Source of the DNA: Phylloscopus collybita
Taxonomy: Eukaryota > Chordata > Aves > Passeriformes > Phylloscopidae
Length of the DNA: 64,000 nucleotides
Assembly (NCBI GenBank): GCA_027886175.1
Contig: JAJNNQ010000029.1
Span: 3,100,001 to 3,164,000, forward strand
Direction of reading: 5' to 3'
Below the pieces are notes generated by a model that ran no database searches, was not told the DNA's origin, and saw nothing but the letters and a program-made list of their open reading frames with translations. Below, piece by piece: positions 14,632 to 26,955 of this stretch (positions are counted from its first letter, which is position 1; every line of letters begins with the position of its first letter). The translations under genes and the position numbers were made by a program.

Positions 14632-15336
14632 TTGATGTGGGTGAGGACACTGGGAACAAGAGTGGAAAAGAAGAAGAACCTGAGGTTTTCTTTAAACAAA
14701 ATGATTGGTGGAGTTTGTGACATGAATTGGTTAGAGCAGACAAAAGGGAATCACAGAGCTTCAGTATGGCTTTTTACCCCCATCTACAATGCCCATGGGG
14801 TTGCTACCCATAGCAGGTGTATCTTGGTGCACATACAGAGGCCATCTTGGTCTTGCCCGCTAGTTCTTGTTGTGCTCCACTTGTCAATTTTACTTGTATT
14901 GAATTTTAGAGGGAAAAGGCAATTGAGGAATGATAGAGGTCTGGTATGTCTTCTACTTCCACCTTACCATGCCTATGGGGTTGCTGCCCCCAGCAGGGCT
15001 GAAGGCCTGGGTGTCTGCCCCTCTAGGTTGTGGAGATGTGCTAGTGACATGGGCATTTCCCAGGACAAGAGAAAATGCCATGGTTTTGTGCTGGCAAGTG
15101 AAAGGCACAAGCAGCAGCTGTTACTGATCTGGCCACTGCTGCCACCAATGGGAGACACTGCCACATTCCCACCGCGGGCTGCACGTAGGATGGAAGAGGG
15201 TGATTTTGTGAGAAAGTTGAGGATTGGTAACTACTGTAAAAGGCAAAAGGGTTTTCCTTTTGCTCAAGGTAGAACAAGTCTAGGGAGGAAGAATATCTTC
15301 AGCAGTTACCCCCAACAGCACAGGGGCAGTGACTAG
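14632..15336 (+). other. 234-codon open frame in repeat-derived DNA, probably not a gene
   Basis: This is the longest open frame in the window. The translation has no recognisable gag, pol or env motif and no known domain. It runs through a tandem repeat of about 180 bp, visible as two related peptides (TPIYNAHGVATHSR and LPPYHAYGVAAPSR). It sits between a minus-strand LTR and another LTR, on the strand opposite to the first LTR. Openness is most simply explained by low stop density in moderately GC-rich repeated sequence. Confidence 0.35.
14736..15180. repeat. tandem repeat, period about 180 bp
   Basis: The stretch 14764-14820 recurs at 14944-15000, offset exactly 180. It is centred on CCATGGGGTTGCTACCC in the first copy and CTATGGGGTTGCTGCCC in the second. 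A weaker third copy (ACCAATGGGAGACACTGCC) follows near 15143. This may be internal sequence of the neighbouring ERV or an older satellite-like array. Confidence 0.55.
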
Positions 15337-15513
15337 AGAAAGGCAACACCACATCAGGATTTGCCATCGGCATCCCCCAAAACTTTCTGGGTTTAGCAAA
15401 AGATTTCTGGCCACAGCCACCCGCTCCTCCTCTACCCAGCTGGGTTTTCAGCTGCACTAGACTCCCCAGCCCTTGGGATCATGGAAAGGACAGTTCTCTC
15501 AGAGAAAAGGAAC

Positions 15514-16257
15514 TATCTTGGTTTGGAAAGACAGGTATCTGCCAGGGAAACTGGGGTTTCCCATAGAATGGAGAATGTAACCCCCTCACCTCCCGCCAAA
15601 TTATAATTTTGCAATCAAGGGCTTTCAGGCAAAGATTTTGGGAATACGAATAACAGTTCTTTACTAGGAATATTAATAATACAAATGTAGTAGAAAAAAA
15701 ACCCCACCCAACCAAGCAAACAAACAAACAACAATTTTGGAAAACCCTGACAGAGTCAGAGCTACAACCTGACACCCTGCTGGTCAGGGTAGCAGTCCAA
15801 CAGTGAGTCCTTCTGAAGTGGCAGATGTGGTTCTGTTGAAGTAGAAATGATCCTGTAGCAAAAGGGTCCAGGGGTGGTGAGGAGGGGTCTGGTGATGATG
15901 AGGAGGGGTCTGGTGATGGTGAGATGAAGTCCGGTTTTCCTCCCAAAAAATTGGATGAGAAGCTAGATGCTTTCATGTTCCTGTGTCTCAGTTTTATCTA
16001 GGTAGAAACTGCCTGCCCCCCCCCCACCAGTGCCAGGGGGGATGTGATGCATCTCACAATAGGATGATGGAATGTGGATGCACCTCTCTGGGGAGGGTAC
16101 AGTCCGGGAAGGTGTTAATGGCCCATAGTCAGAAGGCATCCGGCCCTCTCCCCGCCCTCCGCCCCACCCCGAGTTACAAGAGATAAAGAAAAAAACCCAA
16201 AAAAAATCTCCACAACTCCTTTTTAACAGATGAAATAGGGTTCTATAACCCAAGACA
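15514..16257 (-). mobile_element. ERV LTR, copy A of an inverted pair
   Basis: Read on the minus strand it starts TGTCTTGGGTT at 16257 and ends ...AAACCAAGATA at 15514, 744 bp. It has a GATAAAAC TATA-like box and an AGTAAA signal near the end. It aligns along its length, with indels, to the + strand LTR at 16429-17166. The flanks GGAAC (left) and GGGAC (right) may be a 5-bp target duplication with one change. A 21-bp unit (gaggaggggtctggtgatg core) is doubled at about 15878-15921. No internal retroviral genes are attached, so it is probably a solo LTR. Confidence 0.75.
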
Positions 16258-16428
16258 GGGACAAAACCTCCTCTTCCTTCCAGGGTGGGCAGCCTCTTTT
16301 TGCTTTAACAGTTATAAAAGGGAAATGCAACTTCTTTCTAAGAGAACAAAGTGTACACAAAGAATTTGGGGTCATTCTAGCCAGCAAACCTCAGTAGCAA
16401 CAACACATGCAGACACTCACACACACAC
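16258..16428. other. 171-bp spacer between the inverted LTRs
   Basis: Unique-looking sequence that turns CA-rich at its right end (cacatgcagacactcacaca). That end matches the character of the minisatellite right of LTR copy B, so copy B seems to have landed inside the left edge of that array. Confidence 0.5.
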
Positions 16429-17166
16429 TGTCTTGGGTTGCAATATGTAACCAAAAATGTGTATTCTATTTGCCATCTGTTGAAACTGGCAGGGGAGATG
16501 TTTGTCTTTATCTCTTCTATGACCCATTCGTCATAACTCAGGGGGAGGGGCGGGTGCCTTCTGTTAATGGGCCAGCTGTTAAAACCAGGAGGGGCAGTGT
16601 TCTTTATCTCTTCATGACCCATCCTCCCTCCAGGGGATATATTCTGGTAATGGGCCATTCAGGCTCACTTCATGACTGATAAAATTACATCATCCCGCTG
16701 TGAGATGCTCCACCCATTGCGAGGAGCCAAGCATTCCCACTTGGATAAAACCTGCAAATCAGAACTGCAGGACAGCTTGTTTTCCACTCCATTTCCCAGA
16801 GGAAGACTGGACGCATATAGACTCTTCTACAGCACCATCTCTGCTCCAACAGAGCCACATCTGTCACTCCAGGAGGACTTATTTGGACTGCCCCCAATAC
16901 CCTGACCAACAGGGTGTCAGGTTGTATTATGACTCTGTCAGTGTTTCTAGGATTTTGTTTGTTTGTTTGATTGATCTTTTTTTTTTTTTTATATACTACT
17001 ACATTTGTACTTTTCAATATTCCTAGTAAAGAACACTTATTCCTACCTTTGCCTGAAAGCCCCTTTAATTGCAAAATTACAATAATTTGGAGGGGGGGGA
17101 ACCTTCTCTATTCCAAGGGAAGCTCCAGCTCTCCCTGGCAGACACCTGTTTTTCCAAACCAAGACA
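16429..17166 (+). mobile_element. ERV LTR, copy B of an inverted pair
   Basis: It starts TGTCTTGGGTTGC and ends ACCAAGACA, giving perfect 8-bp inverted ends TGTCTTGG/CCAAGACA over 738 bp. It holds GGATAAAACC as a TATA-like box and CTAGTAAAG near the end as a possible poly(A) signal. Both flanks are CACACA, so a 5-bp target duplication is possible but not provable in CA-rich DNA. It is the same family as the minus copy at 15514-16257. A solo LTR, with no coding sequence. Confidence 0.78.
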
Positions 17167-17965
17167 CACACACACTTGTCTGTTTTCTTAGGTGAGACAG
17201 CAGCTGGATGCATGGAGCTGTGTATCTAAAGCCATGTCTCTGGGCATGCCTAGCCCATGTATGCACCCAGGGACATGTGCAGAGCCAGTGCATACACCCA
17301 GAGGTACCTGCTCAACCGCACAGAGCCCCAGTGTATAGCAGTACCTGTCAGCAGCACACACCTGCACACACACAAGGAGCTGTGCACACTGAACCTGTGC
17401 ACACTAGCACATCTGTGCTGCACAGACACTCACTTATGTATAGTCTTTGCTAATGCACACGTGCTTACAAGGACAAGACTTGCTTGCACATAGGGCCTGT
17501 GCACACTAACACGTGCATACAGAGCTGTGCTCACCAATGTATGCAGTGTCACACACATCAACACAGCATCTCTCACACAAGGCTATGCTCACGCTTGCAG
17601 AGCCTGTACACACAAACACAGAGCTGTGCAACAAACCTGCTCACACCTGAGAGAATGCAACTTAACATACATGCATGCAGCAGTGCACACAACACACGCA
17701 CACATCTGCATATGTATGTGCATAGTGTTGTGCACACTAGCACACTTGTACACTGTGTAAAGCAGGACGTGTACACTCACATCTGGGCATACTAGAAAAC
17801 ATACTTGCACACGATCATTGCACACTGACACACCTGCACACCTCAGCATTTGTGTGTGCACACCTCAGCGCCTCTGTGCACACATAGAACTACGCACATC
17901 AGCACCTACAGGCACTGCATGTGCAGACTCACACACACTGGCACACATATAAACAGCACTCTCCA
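17167..17965. repeat. degenerate CA-rich minisatellite
   Basis: About 800 bp built from irregular copies of a roughly 20-30 base unit of the type GTGCACACTAGCACA, mixed with GAGCTGTGC, CACACCTGCACAC and TGCATAC variants. Cys/His-rich frames on both strands are by-products of the repeat. The left edge was split by LTR copy B. It ends near CACACATATAAACAGC. Confidence 0.75.
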
Positions 17966-18512
17966 GAGACCTCTTGAAAAGAGAACAGTCAAAGACAGAG
18001 CATGTCTCACCTCCTGCCTCTTTACAAGGGCAGGAGGGCACAAAACTGATCACCTTTTTGCTGTCTTGTCTTCCCCAAGAACTTGACCAGCATGAAGGAG
18101 AGGATTAGAGGGATTTTTTGAGGATCACTGTCAGTTCATCAGTGGTTTATGAGAGGAAGGAAAGAGGAAGTGCGGGTGTAGTAGCTAAACTCTTGTGTTT
18201 TGTCAAGGGGCACCTCTTAATCTTTACTTGAATGGGGGTGGGTATCTGTGGTCCTTATTACTGTGGAGGGCAGCTCAAAGTCCCCTGGGGATCAAGCACA
18301 CACAGTAAGGAAAGCTCCAGGCTTCTCTGCAGAGGTGACAGTGACTTTGAAAGAGGTCATCAAGATATTATTTTGGACTGAAAGAGGGAAAGGTAAATCA
18401 CTGCCTATGCATGGAAAAATATCTAAGCCTTTGACACCTAAGCTCCTCTCTTAACTTGAAAGAGAAGTAGCACTTGTTAGTGCTAAATTTGAGTGGAGAA
18501 CGACTGTTCTAC

Positions 18513-18592
18513 CCTTAACATACACTTAACATTCATCCCTTAATTGCAGGAGCCAGCCATCATATTACACATCTATAACACATGTAAAACCC
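18513..18592 (-). mobile_element. detached LTR end, related to the 13971-14514 LTR
   Basis: The stretch CCCTTAACATACACTTAACATTCATCCCTTAATTGCAG... to CATCTATAACA matches 14442-14502 with scattered changes, in the same orientation. Only the outer (U3) end is present. The bases to its left (18050-18505) do not resemble the rest of the LTR. It could be the remnant of the 5' LTR of one minus-strand provirus, or a separate truncated copy. Confidence 0.55.
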
Positions 18593-20905
18593 CTGCTTGT
18601 TTAACTAGACAATTCAGAGCAGAGAGATTCTGAGCTACCAGAACTTCTTTGAAAACCAAAAATAATATTTTTGATTTTTTTCCTTGAAAACTTTTATCTT
18701 GGGGTTTCTTCTCATTAACACTTACTTTATTTCTTCAGAACTGGAAAATGCACAAAATAATTTTTATTAACACCTTAAAATAAAGATGTATTTATTCTTA
18801 GTATGCACACTCAGAGACTTTTCAGTCTGGTAAGTAACTAAATTATCAAATTTTTTACCTTCTACCTTAAAGAGTTTCATTTGAAACTAAAAACAGGACA
18901 GGAAGAATCACAAAATTAAATCTCATTTCCGCTTTTCATATTTTTTTCCACTAGGGAAGAGTCTGGATTTATTGCAGAGTAGATTTATACCTCTGCCTGT
19001 CACAACAGAACTAGCATGATTGGTGTTAATTGCTAAAATATATTCCTGATGACAGTTTATTATCATTTATTTCTTAAGTCTGAAGTCTTTAAAACTGGCA
19101 CCAATTGAATGAAAACCTGACCTTTCCATAAATCTTAGGAATGTGTCCTTGTGACACATAGTATGTAGAATTTGTAGTATTAATATTTATCTAGAACATG
19201 CACAATATCCTTGAGTCCTTGTTGTTTCATTAATTCTCAACATACTTAGTGACAGATTTTTTTACTCCCAAGAATAGTTTTTGTTTGGGTTTGGGGTTTG
19301 TTGTTTTGGTGGAGTTTTTTCCTTTTTTCCCAGAAAGGAATAAAAGAAATAATAAGATATCTTTGCCAATCCTAACACAGATAATTCAAGGTACCTTGCA
19401 TGGTACCATATCTCCCAATACAACTTCCACACACAATAGAGCTCCATGTTTGACAGCCTCATAGTCAGTGAGGGAAATGTATGAAAAACAGCCGATGTTT
19501 ATACTCAGGAGGGATTGCTGCATAAACAATGGTTTCTCTTCCAGAAGTCTTCCCTACATGGGGAAAGTTTAGTCATATAACTGCTCTTGTACAGACCACC
19601 AGTAACACAGGTATAGCTCACCTGTATAGCTGAGAAAATGCATTCATGCACAGTTCTATCAAGCACATCAACAGTCACTTCCTTCCTAATGTTGGAAAAC
19701 ATAGGAACATCTAACATATTAGATGATCGTGATGGAGCTGATGTAAAGGAATGAGGTCACAGATATCTTAACCAACATTTTCTTCAAATATTGTCTGCCT
19801 CCCCATAGGGCTTAGGAGTTCTTGTCTTTTCCTTCATTAAGGAAATGGATTTGGAAATTGATTCCTCCCTCTCCAACCCAGCCTAGTGTAGGATAAGTTC
19901 TATGTCTGTGTGGGACAAGCTGTATTTTAGGCGAGATTTTCAGACACAATGCATACAGTTGCAATCAACTAACTTTGCTGACTGTTTCTGGATCTACATT
20001 CCCCATCCCCAGCCACACAAACATGTAGCAGTATTCCCAATCTTACTAATCTAATAACTGTTTTACATTGCTCCAGGCTAAAAAAAAATGAGTCAGCACC
20101 CCATGAGGCATCCCATAAAACCCCAGCTGTCCACCCATGTCTTTACCTTGTTGTAAGATAGCAATCACTGACATGTACTTAATATAACAGCAGAAAGTTG
20201 CATTAACCCTTTTTCCACCCTTTTTTCCCTTTTCTTTCTAGAAAGGTTTAAGTTCTTAAGGGTTATATTTTATGTATATTTTTTCTTCTTCTTGGAACTA
20301 GAACACTTAGTTCTCCACCCAGTGTTCCTTAGATGTAAATGTGGGAAGTTCAATGGAGTCCAGTTTCTGATATTTTTTCTCATCATAAACAGAGAATCAG
20401 AGTTACCAGAGAGAAAAAAATGCTATTTAACTTACTCACCATTAAATTAATTTCCACACTGTACTTAATACACTATTCCATCACAGAAGTGATCATTAGT
20501 TTTTATTAGAAAACAGAAGGACAGAAGTGCACAAGATTAGTCAAAAGACAGCAAATTATGTACTTCGATTTTTCTCATGAAATCTATTCATCACAACTGC
20601 TATTCCTTAACATTTCTGTTACCAAGGTCAGTTTTCTTATTCCTTGAAAAGATACCTAATTTTCTCTTCATTACCTTACTTTAAGTTATTAGTTATATTG
20701 AAATAATGGGCATTTTTCAATGTCTATTTTTCTTAATTTTTCTCTTTCTGTACTTTCCTCTAGACTGTGAGAAAAAGTAAATTTCACTACAACAGGCATA
20801 ATCAAAATCTTATGACCTCAGCAGGAAACCTATCCTCCTTTTCTCTCAGTGAGGCACAGAGACTATTTTGTCTGTGCAGCTTATCATTCTCCTGCACAAG
20901 GTTAG

Positions 20906-21048
20906 AAAAAAAAAACCAAAACCAAAACCGAAATCAAAACCAAAACCAAAACCAAAACAAAAACAAAACAAAACAAAACAAAACAAAACAAAAAAAAAAC
21001 AAACAAACAAACAAAAAAAAAACCACCAAGCAAAAACAAAATAAACAG
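20906..21048. repeat. CAAAAC/CAAAA/CAAA low-complexity tract
   Basis: It starts as AAACC units, passes through (CAAAA)n and then (CAAA)n with A-runs between. Long Lys/Gln/Asn frames on the + strand and Phe/Val/Cys frames on the minus strand come from it and are not genes. Confidence 0.9.
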
Positions 21049-24000
21049 GCTCAGATCTGGGTTTAGACCACAGATACATTTGTGTATGTCTTGCCAACCA
21101 CGCAGACTGGCTCCTGCATACTCTAACAGAGACTGTTACCATAATGTTTGGCTACAAAGATATTCCAAAGCTCCTGGTTTGCTCAGTGAGCCTGGAACAG
21201 ACACACCAATAAATTAATCTGTATTTTCCCAGCATTTAGAAGACACCAAATATACCTGCTCAGAGTGCTGTCTGCTGAGAGAGCATGAGAGACACAGCTT
21301 ATGGTTAGGGGGGGAGTGTTGGCAGCAGTACACAAGATCTGTGTGCTGCTGATGTGCATAGAGAGTGTCCATCTCCTGGACAGGCACAGGAATGGCTGCC
21401 TGACAGCCACGAAATCCTGAATGGGGAGTAAGTGTTTCTGCCTGACTTAGACTCTTCTCTCAATATGGATTTTGTAAAGTTATGGATTTATAATAGAACA
21501 CACACTTGGAGGTCTCATCAGAGAAGCTATTGAGATAACATCTCTCTTACCTGACACAAAAGAACAGCAGAAATTTCAACAAAAAAATTAGTGCCACCAC
21601 AAGACAAAATCTGAGACACTTCTTCTGTGAAAAGAAGTCACGAAATAACAGGACTTTGGTTCCTTTATGAACATTTCAAACAACCTGTGAGTGTTATTTG
21701 AGAAGCCACCCTTAAGAGTGAGGTCTCCTATCAAATTTTTATTGTGCAGTTGACAGCTGCCAAGTGTTGCAGACCACATTTCAAACCCCCGTCTTTTGAA
21801 ATGCCCATCTTTGAAGAGGACAGCTAATTCCCTGTACCAGGATACACTAACTCTCTGTGTTTCTCTTTGTATATCTGCATGTCTGATTTCACACTGTACT
21901 TGCATATTGTCGCAGTGAAGGTCAAGCAGGATACTGATTTTATTATAGATTTAAAGCCACAGCTTCACGAAGTTTCCCTGTTCAAAACTCCATGCCCTTC
22001 AGCAGGACTTTTGTGAAACATACAGTTGTAGGTTTAGACCTCAATAAATGGTACTCTCATTATTATTTATACTATATCTGCACTGTTGGACACTGCGATA
22101 GCCGGAATGAACAGATGCTCTGGAAATTATTCAGTGGCACATGGCTGACCTTGTCATCTCATAGAAGGTCTTTTTTATATAATTACAGAAAACTATTTCA
22201 TGTTTGCTCATGCTTGCTGAGAATAAGAGGGCAATAATTCTGGATTACAGAGGAACATGAGTACAGCTTACAGCAACAGTGTGGTTTAAATGAAATGTCT
22301 TATCATTTGACTTGAAATTACATTATTGTAACATTTGGGAGGCTTGAGTGAACAATTATAGAAGTAATATATCTGCAGCACTACAGAAACACAAGTACTT
22401 ACAGAAAACTAAAACGAAAACCAGAACAATTTTCTTGAAAATCTTGTCCTGGAAGTATTGCATGTATTTTCTATCACCTCATAAAATCTGCTGTTTCCTA
22501 TGGTTGAACTGAGTCCTGAAGATCACCTGAAATGATATATCAAGTTGGACTAGATGAGAGAACTATTTCAGCTTTAAGCAAGGACAAGAAATTGCAGTGG
22601 CAGAAATCACAAAATGTAGTACAAAAATCTCTTCAGAGAAATGGTAATAACCTGTGTTACTGGTATGCAATTTTTTGACACTTTGTCTTCATGGACATAT
22701 GACAATGGATTATTTCTCAATCACAGAAATGCTACTATTTTTATACTAATTTTCTTTGACTGTCAGTCTTCAAGTCATTCATCATTTTTCTGTTCTTCTG
22801 TCAAGCTTTGGTCATTTCATCAAGGAACAGTTAGAGAGTTTGGGGAAGATCCCTAATTACATGAGAATAACTAACAAATTAAAACTAATAACAGTAATAT
22901 TTCATATATAAACGGCTAAAAATTATTCACATAAATGGTTTGGATCTCTTCTTAAAAAATGTCAACACAGGGTTCCATTTTCTTCATAGTTATTATTTCT
23001 GTCTGAAAATTAGCACTTTCTGAGATGGTGATGAGTGACTGTGAAATGTGAAGGTTGCCAGCTGTAGTGAGATCAAAGATCTCTTTCCCTGCCTGTAAAT
23101 TGTCACCATAAATGTACTGTCACAAACCACAATGCTATAAGACATGTGTTGGCATTTCTCTGGTCAAGAAATTATATAACCTCATATTGGTTTTCAACAC
23201 CTGCACTATTTACAAGCATTTGAGTCCTTGCCGGCTCAGTCCCTGAGGACAGCAATGCAGTCTTATGATCTGTTAACCGTGAGGATTCATTTCTGTTGTC
23301 ATGTTTTGCTATAATTAAAACTGCCTGTTCAGTCATTTATAGTAAGCCTGAAAACCCAACTCAAAACAGAGGCTTTCCAAGCCATGCATGGGCTACTCAG
23401 GGTATATAAATAAAACACTCCCTTCACTTTTTCCACTTTCAGAGTTCTGTTTTCTTACACCTCTGTGTCTCATTCTCTTCTATCCCCATTGCTCAAATAC
23501 CTTCCAGCATATATGGCTTTCTAAGTTTCTTTCTAAACCCTTGAAATTCCTCTTCTAAAGAAAGAAAAGGAGGATGAGTACCTCCTGCCTATGGTGGGAA
23601 GTGATACAGGATTTGGACTGGTCCAGGAAATCCATAAGAGATAGTTTCCCATTTTTAAAATATTCAGCCCAAATTAATTCCCATGTTCACATAGTAGTGT
23701 GCATTGAATCTGGATTGAACAATGAATTTCGATTATAACAAAATATATTGTTGGGTCCACCTACTTCTAGAGCTTAAGCACTGGGTCTTTAAGAAGCCCC
23801 CGTTTGCTCAGGAGAGTTCTTGTGGAGATTTATTTACAACGGAAACCAAGCAAAAAAAATGTATACAAGAATTGCAGATTTGTGCACATCAGACAGACAA
23901 CAAAACAGCAACAAAACAAATGCAAAATGTGCAGATTTTGTCTGAAATTAAGTCAGGTGCCATCAGGAATATTTAATAGGTTAAGTGAATGTCTTTCACT

Positions 24001-26924
24001 GGGTTATTTGGATTAAGATCATTAAGACTGCCTAGAGATAAAGGAGGAAAAAAAAAAAAAGGAGAGTAAAAGTATAAGAAGCCAGTAACTTCTCATGGTA
24101 CATCTGTAGAAGATATAGAATAATAATAATATGTTGGTTCTTCCATGCCCTGACTTTTGTTGGTAGAGCAAAATAAGGTTGCTCTTAAAATACACATGTC
24201 CATTCTGTAATGCACATTGAAAGTAGCAAAGGCAGTAGTCGTTGAAGGCAGTCAGATATTATGTTGACAGGGTTAGTGGTTTTGTTCTCTCTAAAACAGA
24301 TTATCAATATCTAATTATGAAAATTCATATAACAGTAGACTGAATAAGATTAAAAGATAAAAGAAGAAATAGAGAAAAATGTTGTTAATCTCTGGTGACA
24401 CAACCACATTAGACTTTTTTTTTACAGGGCTACTGAACATCTATGGCAAAAGCAGAACCTTAAAGATCTCTGATGTTTCCTGATTTCTCCCTCATTAGAA
24501 ACATCACCACAACATATTTTATCCCAGTATTTGTTCATGTCCAACAGTGGCTCACAGAAAGCACATTAAGATGAAAAGGGAGAGGTAACTCAGTAAAACT
24601 TTGTCTCAATCTCCAGTATAAGCATAGGATAATGCAAGTTCACTGTAGCTATTTAATAAATGGATTCCTGGACCAGCTATAAAGCTGCTTTGAACAAATT
24701 ACTTTACTCCTCAAAGTCTCGTTCTTCCCATTTATATTGATACTGATATTCGACACAAAATGCTGCTGGAGCTATAAACATTCCTTATGCTTTCACTACT
24801 GATGTGTCAGACTTGCTTTTCGCAAATTTCTGAAAAAAAGTCAGATCTCTTCTGGTATCACCTCAGTGGTGTTAGCTTATCTCTTTTCTTAGCTTTATTG
24901 CTTGAGTTGTGAACATAAAGGGCAAGTTTTGACTTGATGTACAGTACTGTGCTTTCCAGGTCATCTGGTTATATGTGTTCAACATTCTTTCAACACTGGC
25001 AATTTCGCAGAATGGTCTCAGTGCATTGGTTCCCATTCAGCTTGCAATTATTAATTAGTCTAGTAATCACATTCCTAGCAATGGAATAAAATGACAATAA
25101 GAGTTATGTCAATGCCAGTTTTCTCAGCTAAAATTCAAAATCACCATTTTTCAATAAATAAATATATATGCCATAAATATGAGCTCATAAACAAGCACAG
25201 GTCCAGTGCTTTTACAATAGAAGGTGGCTTTACTTTTTTTTTTTTTCTTTTTTCTTCTTGAGAATTCCTTATATATAGGCTTCAGCTACTGACATCCAAG
25301 ACCTTACAGGAAACATTTCAATATATAACTTGACTGAAGAAACAAAACAGTTGAGAAATTGCATGGTGCTCTATATTTTATTTCTGAAGAAGTTGAAAAC
25401 TGAAAGTGGGAAGACATCTCTTTTACTGTAAACAAATTATGTATTTTCTACCTAAAGCTCAAAAAGAACTTTCATTTGTGTCTGCTTAGATATGAGAGGA
25501 GATGTGTCTCTGTCATACACTTTCCACTGACTTAGAGCTGTGATCTTTAATTTATGCTGGTTTCATGAAGATTAAAATTTGACCCTTTTCTTGTATTTGT
25601 TTATATAAGACATGAAAAATGACATGTTTTTCAAGTAATTAATAACTGAGAGACCAAACTAATAATAAGGAGCTTTAAAATTAAAATGTCAAGGAAGCTA
25701 ACACAGTATTTGATAAATTACTATGTTGTTTCTGAGGATTACATTTTAATGTCATTCTAATAGCTTGGTTATAAAGAACAATTACTGCATTTAAAGTAGG
25801 CTGGGCAGAACATAACCAGACTCAGAACTAATTTTAAATTAACCTGGATGTAACATCTCAACAGAAATATATTTCTTAACCAACCAAAATTGAACTTAAT
25901 TATTAGAATGCGAGATTTTATTTTCTTTTTTTCTACCATATATCTACTAATGTAACTTCCTTTGATTTTTTAATGACTTCTTTTTTCCTTACTGTGCTTC
26001 CCAATATACTTGTAACCTTTCCCTTCTGTGTTTACTAATTACTTGACCACCTCTATGGAAATTAGTTAAAAAAACTGATAGTCATTGACACCTGATAAGC
26101 TCTTTTGCTGCGAAACAAAAGTCCCTAAATTCCACACCCCTGCCTACAACTATATTCCAAAGATGTAGGGAAGGATTAAAAGTAGGGTGAATGAAGCCCA
26201 AAAGTTAGAATGACCTGTTTTGTGAAGAACAAATTTTCTAGGAAATCTCTTCTAAATTTTTTTTTTTCATCTTTTGTGGCAGGAAAACTTTTTTCCCTCA
26301 CAACAAAAACTTAAGGAAACAGATTCTTTAAAATAGCCATAGGGCACCCAAAATAAAACACCGGATTTAAAACCCAGGAGCCATTTCATAAGACTGGTAA
26401 AGTTGAATCAATTTTTACTCACTTGCTGGCAGACTGAAACCAGTTCATTGGATTGTCTGTTCAGGACCCCAGAGTTTCCCAAGTCTAAAGTCAACATTGA
26501 TTTTTATTTCTATAGTTACCAAAATATTTTTATTTCTCAAAAAAAATCCTTACTTTTCCAAATTATGCCTCCTATATTCATGAACACATAATTTCTTACT
26601 AGAAATTTGTGTCTGGAAAGAGAATCAGTGGATGGTAACACTTAATTATGTTGTTAGACAGCATCTGTACTTTTGGAAAACACACTCGACTGATTTCATC
26701 TTTATTGTCAGCTTTTAGGTTATCACTCATTTTAAACTAAAGATACTTTGGCAACAGGATGTTCACCACCTTTTGCGGTAAGGGTACACAAACCCCAGTT
26801 TAGTAAATACTCTTACCCATAGTCTTTTCCCCACCTAGAGACTTCCATCATCGTGATGGACATTTATTGTTTCTAAATGTTTGTGAACAGTTTTATTTCT
26901 ACCCCCTTCAGATGTTATTTTTCT

Positions 26925-26928
<4 letters not shown>

Positions 26929-26955
<27 letters not shown>
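26929..26955. repeat. poly(A) run, 27 A
   Basis: An uninterrupted A-run after TTCTAATT. No identifiable retroposon body is attached. Confidence 0.85.

Noticed and set aside
15479..15976. 165-codon minus-strand frame with repeated Ser/Pro/Asp units
   Set aside because: It lies inside LTR copy A, and the repeat comes from the doubled 21-bp unit there.
17208..17861. Several Cys/His-rich frames on both strands, resembling a metal-binding protein
   Set aside because: They all arise from the CA/TG-rich minisatellite, where Cys, His, Thr and Val codons are forced by the repeat.
17167..17965. CRISPR-like spaced repeats
   Set aside because: Units are irregular in length and sequence, with no constant repeat or unique spacers, and the host is a vertebrate.
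22500..22580. CR1-like phrase GTTGGACTAGATGAGAG
   Set aside because: Only about 15 bases match, with no neighbouring CR1 phrases in order. Too short to call.
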